A DNA stretch of 57,740 bases from an uncultured Gammaproteobacteria bacterium (lineage in GTDB: Bacteria; Pseudomonadota; Gammaproteobacteria; DRJJ01). Within the stretch, counting starts at the first letter, position 1, and each line of letters begins with the position of its first letter. The notes under the pieces were generated by a model. It was given only the letters and a program-made list of their open reading frames with translations. It did no database searches and was not told the DNA's origin. Location of the stretch: contig CAMYJU010000013.1 in assembly GCA_947258795.1 (NCBI GenBank), positions 1 to 57,740 on the forward strand, written 5' to 3'. A program made the position numbers and the translations under genes. Positions 16,586-24,029 of the stretch are shown here, piece by piece.

Positions 16586-18136
16586 ATGAATATTCTGACT
16601 GCCGTCCGGTCCCTGCATCCCGGACGCATATCAAAAATGAGCACCTTGCTCGCCTTTATCCTGGCAACGGCCCTGGGGCTTAGCGCCTGTGGTGGCGGTG
16701 GCGGCGCTACTGATGGCGGTACCGGAGGTGATAGCGGTGACGTATTTTTCTCACTGACTGATGCCCAGGGGGATTTTGCCTCCTATACCGTGGATGTCGT
16801 TTCGCTAACACTAACCAAGTCTAACGGTACCGTGGTTGACACCCTGCCGCTGAACACACGCGTAGACTTTGCCCAGTACACCGATCTGACCGAGTTCCTG
16901 ACTATTGCGACTGTGCCAAAAGGCGTTTATGAAGAAGTCAGCATGACCCTGGATTACAGCAATGCCGATATCTGGGTCGAAGACGCCAATGGTGACGCGA
17001 TCAAGGTGGACAACAACAATATCGTTGATGTAAACGGTGATCCAGTCGGACAGATAGTCATGGATGTGACTCTGGACAAGAAGTTACGCGTCGCACCTGC
17101 TCTTCCGACTCACATGACCCTGGACTTTGACCTGAAGGCATCCAATACCGTCAGCTTCGATCAGCAGGACGTACCCTCAGTCAGCGTCCAGCCTACCCTG
17201 GTAGCTGCTATTGATATCGACAGACAGAAAACCGTTCGTGTGCGCGGACCGTTAAAGCAGGTCGATACCCAAAGTGAAAAATTCCAGCTTCGCGTGCGTC
17301 CGTTCAGACACCTGCTGGATAACCCGAATGCAAAAAACTTCGGCGTACTGACCGTCAAGACAGATGACCAAACCCTGTTCGAGGTTGATGGTGTCAAGTA
17401 CCAGGGCTCTGCCGGGATTGATGCAATGGCACTGTTACCCCTTAACTCGGCGGTCATTGCCCGCGGCAAGGTGCAGATCAGACTGGCTAACTTCAGGGCC
17501 ACGGTAGTTTATGCCGGCAGCAGTGTGCCGGGCGGTGACATGGATGTGGTACACGGCAGCGTGATCAGTCGTTCAGGAAATACACTGGACATGCGTGGCA
17601 ACACCCTGATCCGTGCGGACGGTACAACCAGCTTCCAGGAATCCATTACCGTCACGATTGCTGACAGCACCATCGTCAGCAAACAACTGGATAGTCTGGA
17701 CCATACCATCGATGAAATATCGGTTGGTCAGCGCCTGACAGCATTCGGTATTGCAACGACTGATGCCAATGGCGTGATCAGTATGGATGCGAGCAATGGC
17801 TATGCCCGTATGGCCATTAGTTCACTTGCAGGCAGCGTGAACGGAATTGACTTCCAGAACGATAACACCCTGCCACTGGTTGTGACTCTGGACCTGGTCA
17901 ATGGCCGCAATGTCAGCCTGTTTGATTTCACCGGCACCGGTATCGATGCTGCTAACGATGCTGATCCGGCCAATTACGAAGTCAACATCGGTGCCCTGGA
18001 TCTGTCCAACCTGGTTGATCAGGCCGCTGTTGCAGTACGAGGTTTCCCGACCCCGTTTGGCAGTGCGCCGGATGACTATGTTGCACAGACTGTGGTTGAC
18101 CGAAACGCGGTACAGCCTCCTCCCCAGACTCCCTGA
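16586..18136 (+). CDS. DUF4382 lipoprotein with poly-Gly linker
   Basis: A 516-residue lipoprotein. The lipobox LSAC (C35) is followed by a Gly-rich linker (GGGGGATDGGTGGDSG) that spaces the protein from the membrane. Residues about 50-200 match the DUF4382 beta domain (FFSLTDAQGDFASYTVDVVSLTLTK; VPKGVYEEVSMTLDY). The rest is beta-rich with a VRGPLKQVDTQSEKFQLRVRPF start, similar in style to the DUF5666-type OB-like repeats. Function is unknown. AAGGGG sits upstream of the ATG; the gene ends with a hairpin (18181-18202). The poly-Gly linker is shared with the DUF5666 lipoprotein at 46226-47536. Confidence 0.85.
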   Translation: MNILTAVRSLHPGRISKMSTLLAFILATALGLSACGGGGGATDGGTGGDSGDVFFSLTDAQGDFASYTVDVVSLTLTKSNGTVVDTLPLNTRVDFAQYTDLTEFLTIATVPKGVYEEVSMTLDYSNADIWVEDANGDAIKVDNNNIVDVNGDPVGQIVMDVTLDKKLRVAPALPTHMTLDFDLKASNTVSFDQQDVPSVSVQPTLVAAIDIDRQKTVRVRGPLKQVDTQSEKFQLRVRPFRHLLDNPNAKNFGVLTVKTDDQTLFEVDGVKYQGSAGIDAMALLPLNSAVIARGKVQIRLANFRATVVYAGSSVPGGDMDVVHGSVISRSGNTLDMRGNTLIRADGTTSFQESITVTIADSTIVSKQLDSLDHTIDEISVGQRLTAFGIATTDANGVISMDASNGYARMAISSLAGSVNGIDFQNDNTLPLVVTLDLVNGRNVSLFDFTGTGIDAANDADPANYEVNIGALDLSNLVDQAAVAVRGFPTPFGSAPDDYVAQTVVDRNAVQPPPQTP

Positions 18137-18180
18137 TAATGAATGATACCTAGACGTATCTGACAACTCAGGATGTCTTG

Positions 18181-18202
18181 GTGCCCCTCTTATGAGGGGC
18201 AC
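18181..18202 (+). terminator. Hairpin terminator after the DUF4382 lipoprotein gene
   Basis: Perfect 9-bp stem GTGCCCCTC/GAGGGGCAC with a TTAT loop. The following TCCTTATT is only partly T-rich, so termination may be inefficient. Confidence 0.65.
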
Positions 18203-18344
18203 TCCTTATTGAAACCCTGGTAATAATTACCCCTGAAATATTGCTGGCTTTCAGTTGACTGCAATCGTCTTGACTGTATCCAAAATCACATATGAACGCC
18301 TGATTCCTCACCGCAGCTTTATTCCCAATCGTCACAAACAGATT

Positions 18345-18360
18345 TGTGATGCAGTTCTCA
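18345..18360 (+). promoter_or_regulatory. CRP/Vfr-like site upstream of bactofilin
   Basis: TGTGA-N6-TCTCA, one base from the CRP half-site pair. It overlaps a perfect 7-bp inverted repeat (TCACAAA/TTTGTGA, 18332-18349). The core TGTGAxGCAGTTCxCA is shared with the perfect site at 23836. It lies 63 bases before the bactofilin ATG. Confidence 0.45.
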
Positions 18361-18422
18361 CCATTTTTTTATCCCATGCGCTCCAATAACGCATCGTTAT
18401 TGCAACACTGGAGGTTTGCAAC

Positions 18423-18986
18423 ATGTTTGATATCAACAGCGTAAAGAAGAATGTCACCAAATGGTCCGGCAACGAGGATGAAACCCAGCCACAGGACAGC
18501 ACGTCCACCCCGAGGCATAAACCGGCAACATCCTCGACTTCCCAGTCTCGACAACTGGCCACGATCGGCCCGTCTATTCATATCAAGGGTGAACTGACCG
18601 GTGAAGAAGGCCTGATTATTGATGGTCAGGTTGAAGGCACCATCAACCTGAAAGACAACGACCTGATCATTGCACGGAATGGCCAGATCAAGGCCGATGT
18701 CTACGCAAAAACCATTACCATAGAAGGCAAACTGCAGGGCGACCTGAACGGCAAGGAAAAGGTCATGATCCGGGTTTCCGGTGATGTCCAGGGAAATATC
18801 ATCAGTCCTCGCGTTGTGCTTGAGGATGGCGCCCGTTTCAAGGGTAGTATTGATATGCAGGGTAGTAACACAGGCAGTCCGGCAGGTAAAAACGAGTCTA
18901 CCGCCAAGCCGGCCGCTGATCTTGCCGGCAAGGACAGCACTAAACCAGATAAAAAGCCTGGCGATAACAATCTGAAAAGCGCCTGA
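18423..18986 (+). CDS. Bactofilin (DUF583) cytoskeletal protein
   Basis: A 187-residue bactofilin. After a disordered N-terminus (about 1-45) the conserved beta-helix starts at ATIGPSIHIKGELTGEEG and continues with repeated short turns (DGQVEGTINLKDNDLIIA, GQIKADVYAKTITIEGKLQG, VSGDVQGNIISPRVVLEDGA) to about residue 145, then a Lys/Ala-rich tail. Bactofilins polymerise without nucleotide and act as membrane-associated scaffolds for cell shape or stalk, pole and wall enzymes. ACTGGAGG precedes the ATG. A CRP-like site and a short palindrome (AATAACG/CGTTATT, 18385-18401) sit in the 5' region. No peptidase M23 partner is adjacent. Confidence 0.92.
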   Translation: MFDINSVKKNVTKWSGNEDETQPQDSTSTPRHKPATSSTSQSRQLATIGPSIHIKGELTGEEGLIIDGQVEGTINLKDNDLIIARNGQIKADVYAKTITIEGKLQGDLNGKEKVMIRVSGDVQGNIISPRVVLEDGARFKGSIDMQGSNTGSPAGKNESTAKPAADLAGKDSTKPDKKPGDNNLKSA

Positions 18987-19168
18987 ACGCTTGTATGCGC
19001 TAACAAGCCAGAACTTATGAACAGGGTAACAGGGGAAGTGCAGAAGGTCTTGACTCGTATCAATACCCGTATGCCGCCCTGCCCTGTTCCGGTTTTGATA
19101 TTCTTCTGTATGCGCGGAATGCAACACCCGGCGCATGGCATAAAGCACAATTATAAAGGCAGTCTTTG

Positions 19169-19786
19169 ATGCCGGCCCTGATGCAATCCAGCAACCGGGA
19201 CAGGCACGAACCGACCACGCTAAACACTATGGTGTTTGCCGATCTGGTAGCCAAACCACCGCCGGATCGCGAACTCCGGGTTCTGGACCTGGGTGGTGTT
19301 TGCCAGACAACTATCGATTTTTTCTCAGCCTACCAGTGTCACATACTGGCAACTGGTTTGTGCGACGATTTTCAGGTCAACAAGGGACTGGACAAACACA
19401 GCCTGCAGCAACTGCAAAAACTGATCCAGCAGGATATCAAGCGACAGCATGACAGGCACTATGACCTGATCCTGTGCTGGGACCTGTTCAACTACCTGGA
19501 CAACAAACAGTTGCCGATGCTGGTTGAGTGCCTGTTACCAGTACTGGACGGAATCTGCCGTTGCCATGCCTTTATATACACCACCGCCAATCGGCCGGTA
19601 CAACCAGGCAGCTTCCAGATTCTCAGCCAGGACCAGATGCTGGTCAGTAGCGGTGACGCTGAACAGCACTATAACGATACCGTTACACAAACCACGCTGG
19701 AGAAGTATCTGCCAAACTTCAAAACACTCCGTACTGTCCTGATGCGTAACGGTACACAGGAGTTGTCATTTATGGCCCGGTCCTGA
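19169..19786 (+). CDS. Putative class I SAM methyltransferase-like protein
   Basis: A 205-residue protein from ATG 19169 (AAAGG lies about 10 bases upstream). RVLDLGGVCQTTIDFF resembles SAM-binding motif I, and YDLILCWDLFNYLDNKQLP resembles the post-motif II to motif IV region of class I methyltransferases. The glycine loop is LDLGG rather than the commoner E/DxGxGxG, so SAM binding is likely but not certain, and the substrate is unknown. It stands alone between bactofilin and a small reverse gene, with a TTGACT promoter-like element at 19050-19055. Confidence 0.65.
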   Translation: MPALMQSSNRDRHEPTTLNTMVFADLVAKPPPDRELRVLDLGGVCQTTIDFFSAYQCHILATGLCDDFQVNKGLDKHSLQQLQKLIQQDIKRQHDRHYDLILCWDLFNYLDNKQLPMLVECLLPVLDGICRCHAFIYTTANRPVQPGSFQILSQDQMLVSSGDAEQHYNDTVTQTTLEKYLPNFKTLRTVLMRNGTQELSFMARS

Positions 19787-19926
19787 GCTGAGCCCCTTGA
19801 TCAATTGCCAGACAAAGACAGCCAGCAGAACCAGAAACAGTAATCCTATGGCATAGGCCAGTATCGTACAGAGCAGCGGTTATTCACAGTTTAGACCGAT
19901 TTGAATCATGGTTTTCCTGCTGTGTA

Positions 19927-20175
19927 TCAATCCGGTTCATTCAGCCACTGCACCAGATAATACAGACGCAGACCTTCGGACGAGCGCGACGGCCCCATCA
20001 CCCGTGCCGCATATTTCTTTTCCCCGGGCCGGGACGCATCGAGTGCCTCATATTCGCCAGGCATGAGTTCAACACAGTTTTCCGGAAAACGGTTGCGACT
20101 CCGGCGTGGCGCATAGACCACGGCGAAATGCTCCTCGACTACCTTGCTTTCAGGGTCAATGTAGATACCACGCAT
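19927..20175 (-). CDS. Conserved small hypothetical protein
   Basis: An 82-residue protein starting MRGIYIDPESKVVEEHF at ATG 20175 (a GTG two codons upstream is also open). The sequence is compact, mixed alpha/beta, with PENCVELMPGEYEALDASRPGEKKYAARVMGPSRSSEGLRLYYLVQWL; no family is recognised. No signal peptide or membrane segment. It is a lone leftward gene between a methyltransferase-like gene and a hydrolase gene, and has a coherent codon pattern, so I regard it as real. Confidence 0.6.
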   Translation of the reverse strand: MRGIYIDPESKVVEEHFAVVYAPRRSRNRFPENCVELMPGEYEALDASRPGEKKYAARVMGPSRSSEGLRLYYLVQWLNEPD

Positions 20176-20424
20176 TATCACTATTCCATTTACTTTTATT
20201 CAGTTTATCATGTTATATGAACGTTCTGATTAGTTTGTCATTGCATGCATTGTCGTGTCATAGCAATGCTCTGCGTTGTAAAACGGAACACAGTCACAGG
20301 CAAACAAGCGCATGAGAATGATCTCTACTTCGTATCTCGCAATGACACCTGAATTATCAGGGCGGCAGTCAGAGGGTCTTGCAAAGAACCTCAGGCCGTC
20401 GCTTTAAGTGATTAACGAAAATCC

Positions 20425-21360
20425 ATGTCATCAACTAACGATCAGTCAGAAACACAACGCCGCAACAGGCTTGCGCGCCGTCAACGACACAGACGCACAC
20501 CGTTGCGGATGCGCCTGGTGAGCCTGCTATTTCGCTGGCTGGGCCCGGTCCTGCCCGGACCGGTCAGCCGCATGATGTACTTTTTCTGGTTCAGAACCTA
20601 TCGCTACCCGATGCCGATACGTGAGCAGCATTGGCTGAAATCCGCCCGGCAGTCACATATCGAGTTCGACCAGCATGATATTTGCCTGTACCAGTGGGGA
20701 CGAGGAAAAACGATCCTGCTGGCCCATGGCTGGAACGGGCGCGCTACACAGCTGGGCGGCTTTGTTGAACCGTTACTGGCACAAGGCTTTGCCGTGCTGG
20801 GCTTTGATGCGCCCGGTCATGGTCAATCCAGCGGCCGTTCAACCAGTGCCGTACAGATCGCGCGTCTGATCGCCCGGCTGGACCGGGAATATGGTCCATT
20901 CGAGGCTGTGATTGCACATTCCCTGGGCGTTCCGGCCGCTCTATATGCCGCGACCCATGAAAATCTGCGTTTGCACGCCCTGGTCGGTATCGGCTCACCG
21001 GGCAGCCTGCCCTATCTGATCAACAAATATGCCGACACCATGCGCATTCCGGCGGCGGTGACAGGTCAATTCCTGGTACGTTTGCAGCGTGAATTCGGTG
21101 ATGACTGGGAGCAGCGACTTGATATCACCCATATGGCCGGACAACTTGATGCCTCGACCAGGGCCCTGATTATTCATGACAACGATGATCTGGATATACC
21201 GGCGAGTATTGGCCAGCACATTGCCGGATCGATACCCGGAGCCGGCTTTGTCCTGACCAGCGGACTGGGACACAGACGCATCCTGCGATCAGCGGCAGTG
21301 ACAGGCCTGGTCGTTCAGTTTATCGTGGCGTGTGCCAGGCAGGACGATGTGATAGAATAG
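20425..21360 (+). CDS. Alpha/beta hydrolase
   Basis: A 311-residue protein. After a basic N-terminus (Arg/His-rich, residues 11-32) and a hydrophobic stretch about 31-45, the alpha/beta-hydrolase core runs from residue 80: ILLAHGWNGRATQ (oxyanion region), GFDAPGHGQS, then the nucleophile elbow AHSLG with S166. D in DNDDLDIP and H in GLGHRRIL complete the Ser-Asp-His triad. Substrate unknown; family members include esterases and lipases. The N-terminal amphipathic basic region could give peripheral membrane attachment. Single gene ahead of slyD with a 64-base gap. Confidence 0.88.
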   Translation: MSSTNDQSETQRRNRLARRQRHRRTPLRMRLVSLLFRWLGPVLPGPVSRMMYFFWFRTYRYPMPIREQHWLKSARQSHIEFDQHDICLYQWGRGKTILLAHGWNGRATQLGGFVEPLLAQGFAVLGFDAPGHGQSSGRSTSAVQIARLIARLDREYGPFEAVIAHSLGVPAALYAATHENLRLHALVGIGSPGSLPYLINKYADTMRIPAAVTGQFLVRLQREFGDDWEQRLDITHMAGQLDASTRALIIHDNDDLDIPASIGQHIAGSIPGAGFVLTSGLGHRRILRSAAVTGLVVQFIVACARQDDVIE

Positions 21361-21424
21361 GCACTTCCAACCCGGACTCGCTAAATAAATACTTTTTAAT
21401 ATACAAGCACATAAGGACACTGTA

Positions 21425-21907
21425 ATGGAAATTTCCGACAACAAGGTTGTCACGCTCAACTATACGCTGAAAGACGACACTGGCAATATCATTGACCAAT
21501 CCGAGGATGGCCAGTTCGCCTATCTCCATGGTGCCAGGAATATTATTCCCGGTCTGGAGAGTGCATTAACCGGTAACAAGACGGGTACTGAACTGAACGT
21601 ATCGATTGCACCGGCTGATGGTTATGGAGAACGCGACGAGTCGTTAATGCAGGTCGTTTCAAAAGACATGTTTGAATCGGTCGACCAGATTGCTGTCGGA
21701 CAACAGTTTCAAGCGCAAAGCCCGTCGGGGGAGATGTTAACCATCACCGTAATGGAAATCAACGACGACCAGATTACCATAGATGGCAATCACCCGCTGG
21801 CGGGTGTGCAACTGGTATTCGATGTTTCAGTCATCGATGTACGCGATGCCACCGAAGAAGAGCTTGCACACGGTCATGTTCATGGCCCGGGTGGTCATCA
21901 TCACTAG
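21425..21907 (+). CDS. slyD: FKBP-type peptidyl-prolyl isomerase SlyD
   Basis: A 160-residue SlyD. The FKBP domain (YTLKDDTGNIIDQSEDGQFAY, GLESALTGNKTG) is interrupted at about 70-120 by the insert-in-flap chaperone domain, and returns with NHPLAGVQLVFDVSVIDV. The C-terminus is His-rich (HGHVHGPGGHHH), as in SlyD proteins that bind nickel and feed hydrogenase maturation, though shorter than in E. coli and without the Cys residues. AAGGACACTGTA before the ATG provides a ribosome site. Cytosolic folding helper. Confidence 0.94.
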   Translation: MEISDNKVVTLNYTLKDDTGNIIDQSEDGQFAYLHGARNIIPGLESALTGNKTGTELNVSIAPADGYGERDESLMQVVSKDMFESVDQIAVGQQFQAQSPSGEMLTITVMEINDDQITIDGNHPLAGVQLVFDVSVIDVRDATEEELAHGHVHGPGGHHH

Positions 21908-21915
21908 ACACTCAC

Positions 21916-21947
21916 GCCGGTCTGGCTCCCGCCTGGGCCAGACCGGC
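21916..21947. terminator. Intergenic hairpin between convergent genes
   Basis: An 11-bp perfect stem GCCGGTCTGGC/GCCAGACCGGC between the stops of slyD and the DUF4126 gene. No T-run on either side, so it may act as a bidirectional transcript end or RNA stabiliser. Confidence 0.5.
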
Positions 21948-21962
21948 AGACACCAGCAGGAT

Positions 21963-22631
21963 TCACTTCGCATCCGGCTTGTCAGGCTTGCCCAGCCCCG
22001 GTAGTTGCAGTGTGGTAACCGGCGGTGGTTCCGGCGGTTCTCTGCCGAACAGCTTACCCAGCTTGTAGAATACCCATTTCAGTGCGCGCCATATTTTCGG
22101 TAGCAACCACACCATAAACAGAATAAATAGCACCAGCGCAGCCAGGAACCACCAGGGGTGCTGCAATGACGCCCAGACCCCGACAATCACCGCGACATCC
22201 TCGGTAATCGAGGCTGCCCAGTTGGTAAACGGCTCCGGAGAGGTATTGATCACCACCCGGCTACCCGCCTTGGTGGCATGCGTCCCTGCGGCCAGACCAC
22301 CGCCGACCAGCATCCCGGCCAGTTCGGCAGCCGGACCGACATCAGCCAGCGCCGCAGAAGCCAGCAAGGCACCGGCCGGAATACGGATAAAACTGTGGAT
22401 TGCATCCCAGGCAGTATCAACGCCAGGGGTCTTGTCGGCAAAGAATTCGACTGCATACATCAATCCTGCAGCGCCGATCACTAACGGGTCAGTCAGCACC
22501 ATCAGTTCCTGTGGCAGCTGCACCTGACCGGTCATGCCCATATAGCCAAGCACCAGTATCGTCGCATACAGGTTGATGCCACTGCCCCACGCGGCACCCA
22601 TCGATAGGGCAATACTGTCTATCGCATCCAT
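21963..22631 (-). CDS. DUF4126 membrane protein
   Basis: A 222-residue membrane protein of the DUF4126 family: MGAAWGSGINLYATILVLGYMG, DPLVIGAAGLMYAVEFFADKTPGVDTAWDAIHSFIRIPAGALL and LVGGGLAAGTHATKAGSRVVINTSPEPF are typical. About five or six hydrophobic helices, the last at about 160-178, followed by a cytosolic tail rich in Pro (EPPEPPPV). The function of the family is not known; the Gly-rich pairs suggest a channel or transporter-like bundle. It is divergent from the lipoprotein at 22765. Confidence 0.88.
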   Translation of the reverse strand: MDAIDSIALSMGAAWGSGINLYATILVLGYMGMTGQVQLPQELMVLTDPLVIGAAGLMYAVEFFADKTPGVDTAWDAIHSFIRIPAGALLASAALADVGPAAELAGMLVGGGLAAGTHATKAGSRVVINTSPEPFTNWAASITEDVAVIVGVWASLQHPWWFLAALVLFILFMVWLLPKIWRALKWVFYKLGKLFGREPPEPPPVTTLQLPGLGKPDKPDAK

Positions 22632-22764
22632 AATTATTAATACCAGGTTAGGCCTGAAACCCAGACCGGTTTAGCATATACGATCTGTCTTGCCCGCGTC
22701 TATTCGGCGCGCCGAAAAATACCTTATAATCACTACATTCCATCATTATTAGCCAGACCAAACC

Positions 22765-23337
22765 ATGAACAGATTTACCTGGCCTGTTTGCCGGGCCTCA
22801 CATTCCTCACTCTATATATACTGCGTTACGCTACTGGCTGTATTACTGGCAGGCTGCGTGGCCAGACCCGTCCCGTATCAGTCGATACAGGAAACAGCAT
22901 TGAGGGAAATTGCCCATGCCTACCAGGCAACGGTGCGACAGGCCTACGAAAGCAAGGATCACACCTGGCTCAGCGGATGGTCAGGAAACCTGTATGTCAA
23001 TATCAACGCAGAGAACACCTATGGACTTTGCTATCACTGGAAGAAAATCGTCTATGCCGGTATTTCCGAAACCGCCGCGCGGGTTGGCTGGCGAGTGAGC
23101 GGCATTGCGGTCAATGAAGGCACGAGCTCCGAACATCATGCTGTCCTGGTCTATGACCCGGCCCGGTTCCGGGATCAGGACCTGTCCAGGCCTGAACGGC
23201 ACCACCTGGCCTATGTGATGGACCCGTGGCGTGAAGGCAATGCCGATATCTACACCCTGGATAAATGGCTGCAAAGGGCGGGGAACATCAGCGTCAAACC
23301 CCGGCTCCTCACCGTAGTAACCGATTTACAGCCCTGA
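22765..23337 (+). CDS. Lipoprotein with cysteine-protease-like Cys/His/Asp pattern
   Basis: A 190-residue lipoprotein (signal, lipobox LLAGC with C31). The mature part has three widely spaced conserved-looking sites: C89 in TYGLCYHW, H124/H125 in NEGTSSEHHAVLVYD, and D153 in LAYVMDPWREG. The order Cys-His-Asp, each at the edge of a predicted beta strand, resembles papain-like or transglutaminase-like cysteine hydrolases, so an amidase or peptidase role in the envelope is plausible but unproven. No family name is recognised. It is divergent from the DUF4126 gene and convergent with a small membrane-protein gene 19 bases away. Confidence 0.6.
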   Translation: MNRFTWPVCRASHSSLYIYCVTLLAVLLAGCVARPVPYQSIQETALREIAHAYQATVRQAYESKDHTWLSGWSGNLYVNINAENTYGLCYHWKKIVYAGISETAARVGWRVSGIAVNEGTSSEHHAVLVYDPARFRDQDLSRPERHHLAYVMDPWREGNADIYTLDKWLQRAGNISVKPRLLTVVTDLQP

Positions 23338-23356
23338 GCCCGGTTTCTGATGTCAT

Positions 23357-23689
23357 TTAACCTGCCAGGGACGATACCAGCGGATACCAGGCCACAATCA
23401 GACCCACGGTCAACACCAGATCTGTCCAGATGATACTGCGATAGCGGCTGGCCTCGGCCCCGCTACTGTCACTCAGACGGACCCGGCCCATCAGGGCATC
23501 AAGTAGCAAGCCAAAAAAAATCAACGGCGTGATGCTCGGGATAATCAGCGTCGTGGCCAGTTGCCAGCCTTCTAGCACGATCTTGTTGCCCGCCGGTGGA
23601 GCCAGAATGATGGAAAAAATCGCCAGCAGCGCCAACACGACTCGCATTGGTTGCAGTCCACGTATATAAGTTACTAATAACTGGTACAT
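23357..23689 (-). CDS. Small membrane protein, three TM helices, unknown
   Basis: A 110-residue protein with hydrophobic segments about 15-32, 42-65 and 88-108. No family is recognised. The opening MYQLLVTYIRGLQPMRVVLALLAIF and the loop RVRLSDSSGAEASRYRSIIW are the only distinctive parts. Good hydrophobic periodicity and ordinary codon use suggest a real gene. It is convergent with the preceding lipoprotein gene; its upstream side faces the HD-GYP promoter region, so the two are divergent. Confidence 0.65.
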   Translation of the reverse strand: MYQLLVTYIRGLQPMRVVLALLAIFSIILAPPAGNKIVLEGWQLATTLIIPSITPLIFFGLLLDALMGRVRLSDSSGAEASRYRSIIWTDLVLTVGLIVAWYPLVSSLAG

Positions 23690-24029
23690 TTTCTTGCTAA
23701 ATCCCCCGAACGCCGGTCACTTCAGCAGCATTCTATCATTGATGACCGGGTTATATAAAAAAACCCAAAAATAGTGATAATATTTTGTCAGATTGACCTA
23801 ATTTGTCGATTTATTACCCAAATTGTCAATATTTTTGTGACGCAGTTCACACTCGATTCTGTCAATTACGTGACGTAATATCCGTTTTCAGGACTAAATT
23901 GTACCTATAGTTCATATCAAGGCGTACAGGACTGAAGAATAGCAATAGTACTACCGATAAATAGACCGTACGTAATGTACATAACGTGAGAGAGCAACAA
24001 CCAGTTTAGAGACTGGGGGGTACAAGAAA
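23690..24029 (+). promoter_or_regulatory. Long promoter region of the HD-GYP gene
   Basis: A 340-base gene-free spacer, AT-rich, between divergent genes. It holds a perfect CRP-type site (23836-23851), a 15-bp palindrome (23865-23879, arms ATTACGT/ACGTAAT around one G) and three TTGTC motifs (23785, 23803, 23823) spaced 18-20 bp. This density suggests several regulators act here. Core promoter elements are not clear. Confidence 0.55.
23836..23851 (+). promoter_or_regulatory. Perfect CRP/Vfr-type binding site
   Basis: TGTGA-N6-TCACA matches the CRP consensus arms exactly and is T-rich on its left flank. It lies 179 bases upstream of the HD-GYP start. A near match with the same core occurs upstream of the bactofilin gene (18345). 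Confidence 0.65.

Noticed and set aside
18369-19148. Reverse-strand 259-codon open frame across bactofilin
   Set aside because: Antisense shadow of a clear bactofilin gene; no recognised domain.
19784-19885. Short hydrophobic reverse-strand segment after the methyltransferase-like gene
   Set aside because: Encodes a TM-like helix ending WQLIKG, but the frame has no usable start codon before a stop, so a gene cannot be supported.
20216-20400. Degenerate GTCATTGC/CGCAATGAC-bounded stretch
   Set aside because: Ends resemble the GTCATTGCGAG repeat, but the body does not align well; too eroded to call.
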